A stretch of DNA of 64,000 nucleotides from Heterotrichella gracilis (GCA_032358255.1 JAULBX010001558.1:90148-154147), one strand, 5' to 3'. Numbered from the stretch's first letter, positions 1 to 14,000 are shown. The notes: generated by a model not told the origin, from the letters alone. Program-made: numbers and translations.

Positions 1-1057
1 TACAACACCTGCCTGGTGTTCAACAAGGAGGGCCAGCTGCTGGCCAAGCACAGGAAGCTGCACCTGTTTGATATCCACATCCCCGGGAAAATCACGTTCA
101 AGGAATCCCTGACGCTCACCCCCGGGGAGAGCGTGACGGTGGTGGACACGGATGTGGGGCGACTGGGGATCGGCATCTGCTATGACATTCGGTTCCCGGA
201 ATTGGCCATGATATACGCGGCAAGGGGGTGCCAGCTGCTGGTGTACCCAGGTGGGTAGCTGCGAACCCTTGTACCCTTAGATAAATATGACTAGGATCTG
301 ATACCATATGCGGGGTGTGCATTAGGGATTGGCATCATGCAGTGTACTGCACAAAATGTTTTCGAGCTGCTCATTAGTATGCCAGGTGCTGGTGGGCCTG
401 CATCTATAAACCCTAAATCCTAACCATAAAGAGTGTGCCCCCTTCAGAAAACCCTAAACCCTAAACAGTGTCCTTGCATACGAAAACCTTAAAGAACCCC
501 CTTCACACCCTGCAGGCGCCTTCAACATGACCACAGGCCCCCTGCACTGGGAGCTGCTGCAGCGGTCCCGCGCCATGGACAACCAGCTGTTTGTGGTGGC
601 ATGCTCACCCGCTAGGGTCACGGATGGACCCTACACGGCATGGGGCCACTCCACTGCCTGCGGGCCATTCGGAGAGGTGTGTACCCTGCATTTTGTGTCA
701 TATAGCTGTGTGCCCCTGTTTGCGCCTCTATAGTTGTCTGCCCCTGATGGTGTCCTGGTTTTGTTCGCAGCGTGCGCCTTCACTCCTACAATGTATCAAC
801 GAGTTCCATTTCCCGTTCAAACGAGTTCCACACCCCTTTCAAATGATTACAGGTTCAGGGTTTAGGGTATTTATTGTCCAGAGGATAACACTGACGAATC
901 TGCACCCCTTGCTCAGGTTCTGTCCACCACTGGTCATGACCCTGACATCGTGTATGCTGACCTGGACTACGCACTGCTGGAGGAGAAGAGGCAGAACCTG
1001 CCATTCAGGGAACAGAAGCGGGCAGATTTGTATGATGTGGCGGACAAGACACGGTGA
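1..1057 (+). CDS. NIT2: Omega-amidase NIT2 (nitrilase superfamily), 5' partial
   Basis: Exons 1-250, 516-676 and 917-1057 join in phase to 183 residues ending at TGA 1055-1057. The family hydrolyses alpha-ketoglutaramate and alpha-ketosuccinamate to the 2-oxoacid plus ammonia, closing the glutamine transaminase cycle, in cytosol or organelles. Visible motifs: the catalytic lysine in HRKLHLFD, the nucleophile cysteine in [10 protein letters not shown], then the family blocks ALLVYPGAFN-like, [16 protein letters not shown] and YTAWGHS. The third catalytic residue, the N-terminal glutamate, lies upstream of the window, as do about 95 residues judged from the usual length near 280. The 3' end converges on ATAT1. 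The FN-T-PLHWELL signature favours NIT2 over beta-ureidopropionase or cyanide nitrilase. The first intron contains CCCTAAA-like tracts (411-476). Confidence 0.92.
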
Positions 1058-1893
1058 TGGGGCGATAGGGTTGCCTAGCAAATTACATTGAATGCCTCAT
1101 GCGCCATGCCATGCGCCACATGGTCACCCTAGGGAGTTTTCGGTTGGATACATTGCAATGTGATGCGGCGCCGCGTTGACTGACTCAGTTTTTTCAGGTC
1201 TCCGTTTTTTTCAGGTCTGAGACTCTCAATGATTGAACAATACATATCATGAGTCGTTGAATGTTTGAACAGTACATCCTATGCAGATTAATTGTGTTCT
1301 CAAGAACTGTTACAAGTTGTATTGAATATTCGAATTCGAATTTCGAATCAATTGACAATGCAGTAAATGCCATCATATCCAATGGAATATCTGGGCTGGG
1401 CAGCACTCAGGCTGGGCAGCATGGAGGCAAGTAAGACAAGTGCTGTCCTCCCAAGCTTGTCCTAGGACATTTTTAAATTGTGAATTCATTTAGGCATGAT
1501 GTCAAGTAGGGCGATGCATCATGACTTATGGGGCCCAACTGGTGGATTAAAAGTTCATGAAGTAATCGGCAAGTCCTCAGCAAAACATTGAGCAACTGTA
1601 CCAGCAACTGATTCAGAACTGAGTGGTACTGAGGATTGGCTGGAACTGTTGAATACATTAATGTTGTCTAATACGTGGCCAGGCTGTGAGCATGACATTG
1701 CACCGCCTGCAGCAACTGGCATTGTGCCATGCCATTTGCATGTGCCTCCAGATGGAGAGCCTCAGAGAGGCGCCCCATCCCACTAGCCAAGCTTGCCCCG
1801 CCATCGTCAGCAAGAACCAGCTCAGCCACCACACCACCATGAGCTGAGCTGTGGCCCACGCTGTACGGTGGCACCCACTGGGATGGCGGGCGC
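1058..1893. other. Intergenic spacer between convergent 3' ends
   Basis: This spacer is AT-richer than the flanking exons, with no ORF carrying splice sites or recognisable motifs. It presumably holds the 3' UTRs of NIT2 (+) and ATAT1 (-). No clear TGTAA or AATAAA poly(A) signal was placed with confidence. Confidence 0.5.
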
Positions 1894-4064
1894 TCAGTTG
1901 GTCTGCCATGACAAGCACGATTTGGTCCCAGTCCCTGCACGCTGCAGCCTGGCCTGGGCCCTGGCTGACACAACATCGTCGTCATCCCCAATGACCGAGG
2001 ACGCCCTGCTGCTGGCCAGGCTCCCAGTAGAGTATGCGTAGTATGGTCCCGCGTTGGCTGGCAGAGAGTACGGGTTCATGCTGGGTTGGTGGTGGAGGTG
2101 CGCTGAGGTGGTGGAGTAGGGGCTGCGCGCACCGCTGGCAGTGCCATGCTGGGGGCCAGCAACATCCTGTGCCTGCATGACACAGGCTCACTTGGTCAGC
2201 TTGATTTTCTACTTCAGGTTTCAAACTGACTGACTCAGGGATGATACACCTTCCTGACATAATAGATCCATCCATCAACTTGACGGTGCACCATTGCTTG
2301 TGTCGCATACATCCCATGGGCGTGACCTCAGATGGTACGGCCACAACTACATATTGAAATAGTGATGTACATGGGCCGTCTGTGCCAGCTACTGCAGTCC
2401 GTACCAGTCATAATAAAATATACACACCTGGTTTTGGTATACCCCCGGGTGACCCTGATCCGCCATACTGGAATGACTGCCATTGTGGGGGAACGCAGTG
2501 GATGCTGAGCCATTCCCAATGCTGCGGCTGCTGCATGGCGTCTGAGTCCCGCTCGTAGACTCTGCATAGTGTGAGCCACCCATGTTCAACCTCAACCTGC
2601 CATCACTGCGCGCTTGCAGGCGGGACTGTCTGCTGCGATCGTCCTGTGCAACCCACGAGATTAATAATTAATCACATGTGATCTGATCTCATAATTTGGA
2701 GGAAAGTACAGAATTTGTCCGTCAGACAGATCATGTGCAGCTGGGTCACCCAATGATTTAGACATGCTTTCAGAGCATGCAGAGTGCGGCACCCGTACCT
2801 GATACCTTGTTTTGCCATGGGTGACCGTGGAGCAGCGCTGGAAAAATGGGGCAAAAATTACAAACTTGTTCTGCTGTGGTACTACATCCGCCAGCCCTGT
2901 ACAGTGAAGACATTAACAGGGCTTAGGGTTGGGTGTTTGGGATTGACTTGCAGGGCCCTGGGGTTTGGGTTTTCTGTGTCGTGTGTGTCAATCGAGAAAG
3001 CCTGTGTTACTGATTTCAACAAAGCCAACCAAATACTGTGTACCTCAAGGGTGGTACATGCACAGCAGCTCACCATAGTGCTTGGCCAGAAACTCCAAGC
3101 ATTTTGCAGAGGGAAGGTCGTACGCAATAGCATCGGGTGTCAAGCCTTCAACTTGAAGGACATGCTGTAGGAACACACCCATATGTATGAGCCAGTCTGG
3201 CAAGGATACAGCCATGGGCAGGAGGATCTAACAGCTTCAAGTTCAACTGTATTACCTCGAATAGAGCTTTTCCATATCCCTGTCGCTGGTAGTTCTCATG
3301 GACGTAGAAGTCGAGCAAGCATATTGGCTCAGCTTCAGTATAGTTTGCGAGTGGGTCGTGCAGGAACAGTTTCCTCTTCCCAACCTTGATGCCTCCAATC
3401 ACAACAGTCCTGTGCAGTTGTATGAGTAGTCAAGACCGTGCACATGAGTATCTAAGGTTTGTCATCTTGAACTATACCCAAACCCTATAAGTTGCACATT
3501 TTTTGCGCACCTGGTACTGCTTGGCCTGAGGGCCACGATGTACACTCTCTGATCACTGGCAAGTATTTTTTCAAGGCTTGTGACTGAGCTTGGGATGTTC
3601 TGCAAGAGGGGCCCGCCACAGGGTCAATACCTTGCTGTAACCACAGTGGTGTGAGACAGGGCATTCTTACAACTACAGGTGCGGCAGTGTGGACACAGAA
3701 AACAGGGGATTGCATAAAATCACCTGTGCTTTTGCTGAGAGCACACCAAACGTCTGCAGTATGTCGGCAAGTCGTGATTTGGCCTCGTTTCCAAGGTTGG
3801 CTGGAATGCCAGGACATGCCAAGTTGGTCAGCATCGGCTGTCAAGGAAAGGAAACACGTTGCAAGCAGTGCTGTGAACGCTAATCAATAACAGAGGTTTC
3901 TTACCTATCCTTTGACGGTCCCAAACAGAGATCAGCTCGGACTGCACAGTGCACAGAGTTGTCAGTTGCTACGAAGGTGTTTTAAACAGGCACAGAACAC
4001 CATGTTCATCGCGCAGGCAGCATACCTCGGCAGGCAGGCCAGCCACTGCGAAGGGAAACTCCAT
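1894..4064 (-). CDS. ATAT1: Alpha-tubulin N-acetyltransferase (MEC-17/ATAT1)
   Basis: Acetylates lysine 40 of alpha-tubulin inside stable microtubules, chiefly in cilia. Nine exons in transcription order: 4064-4026, 3941-3905, 3800-3724, 3599-3511, 3409-3256, 3164-3074, 2896-2799, 2643-2428, 2172-1894. All junctions keep phase and give 359 residues. The start is fixed by the family hallmark MEFPF at 4064. The GNAT core follows: LSAKAQNIPSSVTS, then IGGIKVGKRKLFL, then EPICLLDFYVHENYQRQGYG, which holds the catalytic aspartate (human D157 equivalent) and the acetyl-CoA loop, then the AYDLPSAKCLEFL block and NKFVIF. The last two exons code a low-complexity Ser/Gly/Pro tail with an acidic DDDD patch, as in other long ATAT1 forms. 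The 37- and 39-nt first exons are easy for automatic callers to miss. Divergent from the gene at 4581. Confidence 0.94.
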
Positions 4065-4580
4065 ACGACTTGCTGGCACACCACGAGAAGAGGTGAAGAC
4101 CAACGTCCTTTTTGCTTCAGGGATTTGCCAGTGGGCTCACACTCGAGACAGAAAAGCACCCACACGACAGGGAACCTCGAACACAGATCCACACAGCCTA
4201 CGATGTGATGAAGCAGGAATAGGATACACTGTTGCGAAGGTGGCGGCTTTGTGGGGCTTTGTCAATGGTTTCATCCCCAACTTGATTCAATCTTGCGCCA
4301 AGGAAGCTGGGCAGAGGCAGGGGTGTAATTACAATCAATGGAAAACCTGCCCACTGGGCCCAGTGCAGAGCCAAGCGTTGCTGCCAAGCGTTGGCCTTGC
4401 CTCCAGGGGCAACCGCTGCAAAAGTTGGACAGTGCTTGGCTGCCAATAACGACTGCGCTGCACAACCTCGCGCGCTCGTGAACATGACCCAATTTCGAGC
4501 CCTGCTTCGACCCACATTGGTTGGCTTAGCCTAGTAGGCAAAATAGCACACACCACTCGGGGCCAACGCACGGACCCAGT
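4065..4580. promoter_or_regulatory. Divergent promoter region, ATAT1 / secreted-protein gene
   Basis: This 516-bp spacer separates the ATG of ATAT1 (reading left) from the ATG at 4581 (reading right), so it should hold both promoters. No TATA box or known algal motif stands out. The promoter role is inferred from gene orientation only. Confidence 0.45.
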
Positions 4581-7079
4581 ATGCACGAGAACTCGGATGG
4601 GAGGCTGCCGCTCGTAGCTAGGATGTTGATGTTTCTGCTTGTCCTGGTCAGCGTGCAACCCACGCTGGCTGCCACCAACTCGCAGGGCATGCTCGAAGGT
4701 GGGTGGGTGGCAGGGTGAAGCGGCATGCCCCCTTCGATGCACCGGCATGTCCCCACTTTCTGCTGTTGCAACGCCAACCATAGCCCGTTAGGAGCTCTTA
4801 TACCCTGCAATCTTCCCGCTGGCTGGTTTAAAATCTTGTTTCAAGCCCCTGAACCATGTTTTGGCAGCCAGTTTGTGCTGAAGTGCACCATCCCACCCCT
4901 CTGTGCGCAGCTTTCCACGCTTTCCTCCAAGATGCCGCCAACGGCAGCGCCTCAACCCCCACACCAAGTGACCTCATAGCCACGCTGACGGAGATGGCGC
5001 CGCTCACCCACCCGTTCTACACGACACAGGGTACAGCAACTGAGCCACCACCCACTTGCATGCATGCTGTGAAAGGGTTGTGTGCCACGATTGCAGGGCC
5101 CAACAACTACTAAGCCCCATAACATGTTACAACACTAGGCCGTGCTCTGAATAGTCAAAATCCACTTGTAATCACTTCTATTTGCATCTGGAATCTCATG
5201 CTGGCTTCTTGCTGGGTTCCCCATCAATTTCCCTTGTGACCAAACCCGCTGCACCCCCCCCAGGTGTGCGGAGCTTGGCCACACAGTCAACAACAAGGCA
5301 ACTCATCGTGAGTATGATCTCATCCATCCACCCTGAATTGAAATTTTAATAAGTGATCCATAGAAGTTGTTAAGGTGGTGCTGCCTGCGTTTAGGGTTTA
5401 GGGTGTGAACAGTTTAGGGTTTAGGGTGTGGCAGTGTCCCGCAGTTTACGAGTAGTTGCCAGATGTTCCTGTCATACGTTGCCAGAGCCTACCAAGCCAT
5501 TTGTAGAACTTGAGTGGTCAATAAACAGCCCTTGCCCGGTTGCAGAAAAGTGTGTTGCGGCCGTACGACCTTGTGGCGGGGGGCATGCAGGGTGCCTTCC
5601 TGGGACTGGCGGCAAACGCAACAGAAGCCTACAACAACTTCACCACACAGTAAGGCGCCCGCATTGTGCATCACGCCGTAACATTGGTAGTAACCCCTGA
5701 TTTTCAAAAGCAGCGTTATCAGTGGCAGGGGCAGTGGTCCATTTCCATTGAATTGAATTGGACCGATCAGTACTTGCAATCATTCCAGACCTCTGCCTGA
5801 CCCCCCACATGGCTAGCGCCCTACCCCACCCCCCACCCCACCCCACCTTCCACCCCTCCCAGGTACTGCTCCAATGCCCGCTTCAGCCGCGGCGGTGTCA
5901 CCGGGACCACCCGTTTTTTCGGTCCCAAGTTCCGGATCGTGCTGTCCCTGGGCGGGTGCCAGCTGAGCTTCAACACCTCCATCGACACCACCACCCAGGA
6001 GCTGGTGCTGCGGAGGGAGCTGGTGTGCCTGGGGCCAAGCCTGACGGTGTCAACGGTGCGCGGATATACCCAACAGATGATTTATGAGAATAGCCATCGT
6101 GGGTGCTTCACACTGGTGTGCCTGCTCCAAATAATCCCACCGCCACCACCCACGCCCCTGCGGGCACCTATACCTAAAGCATTGCCACATGTGCATACAG
6201 CTGCCAGCTAGCCATCAAGGCATGTCCAGCTCATCTGCATCATGTCCAGGTATTAAATGAATTACTACTTGGACATGTTGCAAGTTGCAATGAGGTACAT
6301 GAACGGACGTAGTGTACGATAGTGCACTTCACCAGTAATTAGAGAAGAAATTAGTCCAATAACGCCCTCTCTGCTCCCATCGCGCCAGGCCCCCGCCGCT
6401 ATCACCTTTGCCGCCATCAGCGCAGCCAACTTTGCCGACCGCTCCTGCCGCATTGCACGCAGCTTTGGCACAGGGTTCACCGTCAACCTGCTGCCACCTG
6501 GCGAGCAGTTCCACTTCAACAGGTAACACAAAATGCCATACCGCTGGGTAATATTAGGAGTATGGCGTTCATTAATAGTTACTTCTATGAGTATGTAACT
6601 GCTAGCTAATTAAATAGTCTATTAGTACTTTAATTGCATCATGTGTAGTGCACTTTAGCAGTTCATCCAATATGGATGAGTCAGACTGCAGTGCACAATA
6701 ACAGTCAGCCTTGATATCAGCTGCGCCACTCAGCTCTTTCTGTAATGCAAATTCTCTGACTTCATGAATGCGCATGTTCATGGACCAGGCTGTATTGTCA
6801 TTTTAAGTAGTATCATTTCAAAAACAATAATGAGGATATTTATATTTAAAACCGCCCCATTTTTACAGCATCGACGAGGTCACCCGAGCGGTGGCGCAGC
6901 GCAGCTTTGGACTGGGTTTTCCAAAGCTGGTCATCAACAAACCGGCATCCCCCGCGGCGGGCAGCGGGTCCCTGGGAAACGTCCAAAGCCTGTTGGCACA
7001 GCAAATGCAGCAGGAAAGCGCGTGGCAGGGCTTGCTGTCTCAGCCCCTTGGAGGGGTGGGCGACTGGGGAAACCAGTAG
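4581..7079 (+). CDS. Secreted protein of unknown function
   Basis: Seven exons (4581-4698, 4911-5030, 5264-5307, 5546-5649, 5863-6055, 6389-6522, 6869-7079) join in phase to 307 residues. Residues 1-31 form a signal peptide: a charged start, then MLMFLLVLVSVQ, a TLAA cut region, then mature protein. There is no second membrane span and no KDEL. The middle holds small-residue-rich, beta-like stretches (GGVTGTTRFFGPKFRIVLSL, QLSFNTSIDT) with a few spaced cysteines and a predicted N-glycosylation site (AYNNFT). The C-terminus is Gln/Gly-rich. I do not recognise the family. The balanced open frame across six introns with good GT/AG sites argues for a real gene. It converges on the CEP162 homologue downstream. 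Confidence 0.75.
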
Positions 7080-8052
7080 CCCGGGCTGCAGACCACGGTG
7101 GTCAGCGGGCAAGCCTTTGGCAACACAATCAAAGCTCTAGGCTAGGGTTTTAGTGAACCCATGGGTGGATCCGTTGATATCTTGGATTTCTTGTGAATGG
7201 GCAAAGCCGTGACACCGTACATACCGTGCGCCCCTTGGAATTTGGTTACATCCATGTGTCACACGTCTGTGGAGGAGAGTATGAAGCATGGCGTGCCACT
7301 AGCGGTGCCACCAGCTGGGCCCCTTGTATGCTACTGGCTGTGTGAAGGCCTTTCACATGCAGGGCATGCCATGGTGCTCTCACAGTGAGCCATGTGCGGC
7401 TCAAATGGCCAGCATGCCATGGTCCCTGGCATTGCATGCACTGCGCAGCGCCATGCCAAGTTGGTGACCTTGCTTACATGCATGATTGCAATCATCATTG
7501 TGTTTGTACTTGCTGCAAATTTTAAAGCTGCAATTGCCCTACGGCTGCCTAAGTATATTATGCAACTCATGCGCGGCTGCATGCTATATGCATGATGCAT
7601 AGGACATATGATGTACATCCATTACATTTCACAGCATGCATACATGCTCTCATTGCAGACATGATGCTATTGGAATCTCACGCTATTTACTCACGGTATC
7701 AAATAAATTGTCAAAATTCTCGTAGTGGGTTGCCCGGTGATTTGAGGCGAGTTGACGCAATACTTGATGTTAGTTGATATACTGAACAGTTGAACTGCCG
7801 AGGATTATGATTTGTAGAGTAACACTGGCATTGATGCAAATCTCAGCTTGAGACTACATACACATTAGGCCACTGCGCTCAAATGACACATGTACTGTGA
7901 ATGGCACAATGTACTACAATGGTTATGAAAGTGTACTACTTTATTGCAAGTTGAGAAGCCAGGATATCCCCTGTTGTGCCATTGACTCAACACAAGTGCA
8001 GTCGCAATTTTTTTATCACATCAATTGCCCTAAGGCTTCCTTCTAAACAGGA
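7080..8052. other. Intergenic spacer between convergent 3' ends
   Basis: Low-GC spacer rich in GCATGC/CATGCAT stretches (7270-7660). No ORF with coding character or matched splice sites. Expected to contain the 3' UTRs of the secreted-protein gene (+) and the CEP162 homologue (-). Confidence 0.5.
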
Positions 8053-11000
8053 TCATCCAATGAAGCTAAACACAGGGTTGCTAAATCCCACCAGACTCGC
8101 CAGCGCCGTACTTTGCCCCGTCCCCATCCCCAAACCTGCCCCCATTCCCGAACCTGACATCGATCCCTGGGATTGCAGCTGATGCTGCACGAATCCTGCT
8201 GTGGTCACAATGTCATCCAGCTCCCGCCTGAAGCGCTCAATCTCGCTGGTCTTTGCATCCAATGCCTGCTGGTACTGGCGGTGCAGGGCGCTGCTCTGCA
8301 CATAGGGGAGGGGAGGGGTGGGTGGGTGGGTGGGTATCCACGTGGGGAGCGAGATGAGAGGTATTTTTCCAGGGAAAATGATGTCACACATCCAGAGTCT
8401 GGGAATGGCCCAGTGTGCTTGCTTGCCAGGCAATACCACAAATAAATCCCGCACAACACCACCACCCACCTGCACGTCGTACACCTCCTGTGCCCGCCTC
8501 ATGAGCTGGCGCACCTCACCCTCACGGGCAGCCTGCGCACGCTCAAGGGCGCTGACCTGGCGCTCCAGGCGTACAAGCTGCAACACCAAAAGGGGAAGTA
8601 AGAGGGAGGGGGGACAAGCGTAGCGAGAAGGGACCAGGGAGACATAACATGCGCAAGCATACATGGACACCTCATTGGTATAGACGCACTTATGAATGCA
8701 CAGGCTGCAGGTATGAATGCACAGGCTGACAGGATGCGACATCGACTTATGCCATACCAATGTGGCACTGTAAACAAACAAGTTAGATTATTTCAGTTGG
8801 AAAGTTAGTTTGACACTCCACCACCCACCTCCGAAGCCGCCGGCGTCCACGGCGCCCCCGCGCGCGCCCCCCTCAGGTCCTCCTCAAGCATGGCAACCCT
8901 GCGCTGCGCCCCATGCGCCTGCGCCTGCGCCGCATCCAGGCGATCCTGCCAGCGCACCGCCTCCTGGGCCGCAGCCTGCCGCACTGCTGCCGCCAGGTGG
9001 GCGGTGGCCTGTGCCTCGAACAGCTGCAGCGCCTGCTTATGCTGCGCCTGCAGGGATGATGATGGCGTAAAACAAAGCACAAAAATATAAACCAGCAGAA
9101 ATTTATTTACTTTAAAACTGCAAATCAGTGTTATGGGGGGTCGGGGGACTCACAAGGGGAAGGCCCGCTGTACCGGCGGAAGAATCGGTGTTTTTCCCCG
9201 AAAACAAGATTGAATAAACAGCAGGCATGACCATGGCCCATACCGACTCCCCGTGCGCCCTGGTCAGCTAAAACACAAAGAAGCAAAAAACCATTATCTA
9301 CATCTTATACTTATCATCAATCACCTGTGCCTCCTCTGCCCCCTGCACCGCCTCCCCGTGCGCCCTGGTCAGCGCAGCCACCTTGGCCTGGGCAGCACGC
9401 AGCTCCTCCTCAAGCCGCGCAACCACCGCCGGGTCGTGCTGCTGGGGTGGGTGGTGGGGTGGTGGGTGGTGTGTGTGTGCCTCCTCCAGCTGCGCCACCA
9501 GCTTCTCGTTGGCTGCCGACAGCTCCACCACGGTGCGCTGCAGGGAGGCAACCATTTGGGTATCATCGCCTCGGGACGCCTGCGCAATAAGGAGGGCAAT
9601 ATGAGCATGAATGAGCATGTATCCTGCATGTATGAGATTTTTTTCCTGAACAGTTACGTTTTCATTTTCAATCCAATCCAATCTAATCTAAATGACATGA
9701 ACATGCATTAATTTTACTATCAATTCAGTTTCATACCTAAAATGTTCTTTTTTTGCATGCAATCTTGTTTTCAATCTGGTGCTCAATGTCGGTCCCCCAC
9801 TCCCCACCCCACCTGTGCCCTCATCACCCTCAGCTGCCCTTCTGCTGCCGCTAGCTGAGCGCTCATCTCCCGAACCACACCCTCCTTGCGCGCCAACTCC
9901 CGCTCCAGCCGCACCACTTTAGGGTCTCGGCTAGGGTTTGGTTTCCCCCCCTGTGTGGCCCGCAGCGGGTCTCTGTTCTCCCCCCCTGTGGTGGCGCCAG
10001 CCCCCTTGGCTGGCTTTGTGGCCTCCTGTGGGGGATGGGGGTGGGGGTTGGCGGGTTAGGGTTAGGGTTTGGGGAGTTGCGGGATAGGTCAGGGTTTCTG
10101 ACATCCTGTGGCATGGGGGTGAGTGAAGGGCAATGGGGAGATGGTGCCGTGTACATGTATGTGCAGGGTAAGGTTACCACCCAACCCTAAACCTTAAACT
10201 CTAAACACCACCACGACCAACACCAACGCCAACAACACAACAACACCAACATCAACACAACCACCCTCACCCCCCACCTGCAGCTTCTCCTCCAGCTCCC
10301 TCACCCTCCTCCTATGCACCCCCCTTGCCTCCTCCAGCTGGCGTTCCAGTTCACGCACACGGCCCCCGGCACGCCGATTGTGGTCGCTGCTCCTGCACAG
10401 GCGCAAGGCAGGGTGTCAGTGCTGTTAGGTAGGCTTACACAGGATTTCTCAGACGTTCGATTAAATTGATCAATTGATAGGGTGTCGTGGTGAGGTACTT
10501 GTTTAGAGGTTTTCAGATATTGCAAGATGGCGTACGCGCAAAGGAAAATATGTATACAAAAAAATTTTGAAAAAAGGAAAAAAAAGACAACCCACAAAAT
10601 TTAACAGATGCAACATTAGAATGACAAAACCAATTTAATGCCTGCACGCACGATGACAGCCTCCTCTCCATGTCCAGCTTTGCCTTCTCAAACTGCTGCT
10701 GCAGGGCGCGCGCCTGGCGCTCAGCCGCCTCGTCCCGCTCGCGCAGCGCGGCCTGGAGGGAGCGCACACGCGCCTGCACCAGGGGAGGGTACAGGGTGCG
10801 GGTCACCAAGTGGGGAGAAAATGTGGGGGAAAATTGATTTGTACACGAGGCGCATGGTGGAGCAGTGCAAAAGGAGCCTGAAGTTACAATACCATACCGC
10901 AAATTGGGAAATAAAAACCGCTTCTTTCTTTCTTCTTCTTACATTTTACCCTTTTTCTGCTTATTTCCCTAAAGTACCCACTTTGAGCTCTGCCACCGCT

Positions 11001-14000
11001 GTTGTGTCCTCCCCTGCGGCCCCAGCAGGGGGAGGGATGCGGGGAGGAATGGTTGCTGCCACACCGTGCTGCTGCAATGCCTCCTGCATGAGTCAAAGCT
11101 TTACATTCAACCACAACAACCTGTCATGTCAGTCAGCCATTACGGGGGACCATTGCCAGAATACCGCACTGCACTGGGTGAGGCAACCGTTGCACCACAG
11201 TCAGTCATCACAATCACGCGTTACAGTCAAGCATTGCCATCGGGAGTTGCCACCACCCGGGCCCCCACCCACTTACCCTGAGCCCCTCCAGCTCCCTCTC
11301 CAGCTCGCGTATGCGCCTGTAGTGCCCCCCCTTGCCGCTCTTGAGGTCGTACAGCTTGAGGCGCTGCTCCAGGCGGGAGATGGTGGCGGCCTGGTCACGC
11401 ACCAGCTGGTCGTGACGGCCAACAAGCTCCTGGTTGTCTGCGTACCTGAGCAGCCATTAAAAAGTTCACAAGGAGATCCCTGCACCCTCGAGCACCAAGC
11501 CCTGTACCCTGAATCCGTAGGACTGTGTTACATTGTTTCAGTTGGACTGGAGCCTAAAACATTTCTTCAGCTCGAGGGGCTGCTCCAGGTGTGGTGCAGG
11601 CCTGGGTCTTGCGCAAGCTATCCGTGGCGACCAACTAACTCCTGATTGTCAGCCTACCCGCAGGCATCAAACCTTCAAACCAACAACCGTAATCTCCTGG
11701 TTGCTTGCAATCACAATGGCCCTGTGTGCAACAAACCCTAAATCGCAAACCTTACACCCTACCATGCCAGCTTTGCCTGGAGCGCCGCTGCCGCGTCCTT
11801 GTGCCACCTAAGCTAAACCCTACACCCTACACCCTGCACCCTACCATGCCAGCTTTGCCTCCAGCGCAGCTGCTGCGTCCTTGTGCTGCTGCGCCATGGT
11901 GGCCATGTCTGCATGCAGGGACTCAACCTGCTGCGCATACTGCGCCTCAAGCCGCTTGATCACGTCGTCCTCAGCCTGGGGATGGAAAATGTCAGGGTTA
12001 TAGGATTAAGGTGCTGAAGGTTTTGTAGTGTACTGTCTCGAGCTTCATGAGGACATTGTTCTCATCCTGTGGGATGGTTCCTAAGGGTTTGTTTAAGGGT
12101 GCACATACTTGGGTTTATGGCATGCAACTTCCTTAAATCCAGTGCACATCGTGCACCGGGCAATATCATGATGTTACGGTTGCTGGCGAGGGGTATTTGG
12201 TCTGGAGAGGGCATTTTGGTTGCCAACACCCCCCCCACCCACCTCCATGGTTGCCAGGTCCACCCCCCCCGCGCGCGCCTCCACCTCCTTTCTCTCCCTC
12301 CTCAGCCGCTCTATCTCCCCCCTGAGCTCAGCCTCACGTGCACCCGCCTCCTCCCGTGCGGCAGCCAGCTCACCCTCCAGGCGCAGCAGGGAGTGGAGCT
12401 TGGTGGCGGTGTCGGCGGATACCTGCTGGCCCTGCTCCTGGGGGGGTAAGGTTAAGGATTAAGGGTTAAGGATTAAGGGTTTAGGGTTCAACGTGGAGCT
12501 TGCCAGGCTGAGCGTATTGGCCTTGTAAGGGGTGGGAGATTAGTGGCGAGGGTTAGGATTTAGGATATAAAGTGCAGCTTGATGGTGTCGGCGGATACCT
12601 GCTGGCCCTGCTCCTGTGAGGTTTAGGGTCAAGGTTAGGGTGTAGGGTGGTATTAAGGTTCAGGGTTTAGGGTGGAGTTTGGCGGTTGTGTTGGTGGATA
12701 CCTGCTGGCCCTGCTCCTGTGAGGGTTAGAGGACTAGAGGCTGAAAACTAGAGTTTAGCGTTTGAGTCTAGGGTGCTCAAGGCGGAAGATGACAGCGCGG
12801 GAGCCACTGTGGTGGCGCCAGGTGGCGCTTCCACCTCTGTGCAGGTATACATTATCAGTTCTGTGGTTTCGCATACCATAATCCCCACCCACCTGCAGCT
12901 GCATGATCACCCTCTCCAGGCGCACCACCTCCGCTGCAGCCGCCTCCTCCCCCTCCCGCTGTGCCTGCTCAAGCTCCTTGATGCGGCGCATGGCAGACTC
13001 GTTCTCAAGCTGCGCAACACCCCAGCAGGATGAGGGATTGGGCCTTAGGGTTTGAGCCTCAGGGTACTCACTGTGCAGCATCCTATCAGGATTAAACTTT
13101 AGGCCTAATGTAAAACAAATTGTTTAATCTATAACCTGGCCCATCCCCAGGCCCCACCTGGTACCCCTTCATCAGTGCCTCCTGCTCCTGTATGTCCCGC
13201 CTTAGCTCCGCAAGCTCCTCGGGTCCCACCATCAGCTGCTCGCCGCTGGCCAGCACACGCGCGCGCACCTCGTGCCCAGACAACGCCTGCGCCACGGGGT
13301 GCGGGGGAGGTTGCAACATGAGCATGCGGCACGGCACCAGGCTGGCATTGGGCAATTGGGTATGGCATTGGGCATGGAGCAGAGAGACTTTCAAAGAATT
13401 GCATATAAAGGAAAAGTAAAAGAGAGGCCACTAGTTTATTTTAACACCGTATACCGTTATTTAGTTAAGGCGTTAGAATAGCGAGTTTTACGCCATGGGC
13501 AGGGGTCAGCATGGCAGGAGGCTTACCAGGACCTGATAATAAGGACCCATTGCCCTTGAACTGGAACCGTATTAAAGGGTCCTGCCCCAACCCCCACACC
13601 CACCTGCACCTGCGCCTTGAGCATGTTAACCTCCTTCTGCTTCCTGGCCAGCTGCCCCTCGTAATGCTCCTTCAGTTGCCGCTCCCGCCGCTCGCCCTCG
13701 CCCACCGCAGCTGCATGGCGGGCACAGGCACCGCGCCGCGCCTGGGTCTGAGATTGCAACCTGGACTTCAGCTCTGCCACCTGCACCAGATTACCAACCG
13801 TCACACATGCCCCAGCGGGAGCATGGCATTGGGGTAAGGTATGCATGGGATGCTACAGGTCTTGGGCTGTCAAGCTGTCTGGGTCCAGTGCCAGCACTAG
13901 ACCAGTCTGAGGGCAGGTTTGTAGTTTATTCTGTATATCTGGATCATTGCGTGTTGATGCTACGCCGCCTTCTGCATGCTTTTGGCTTTGGACCCCCCCC

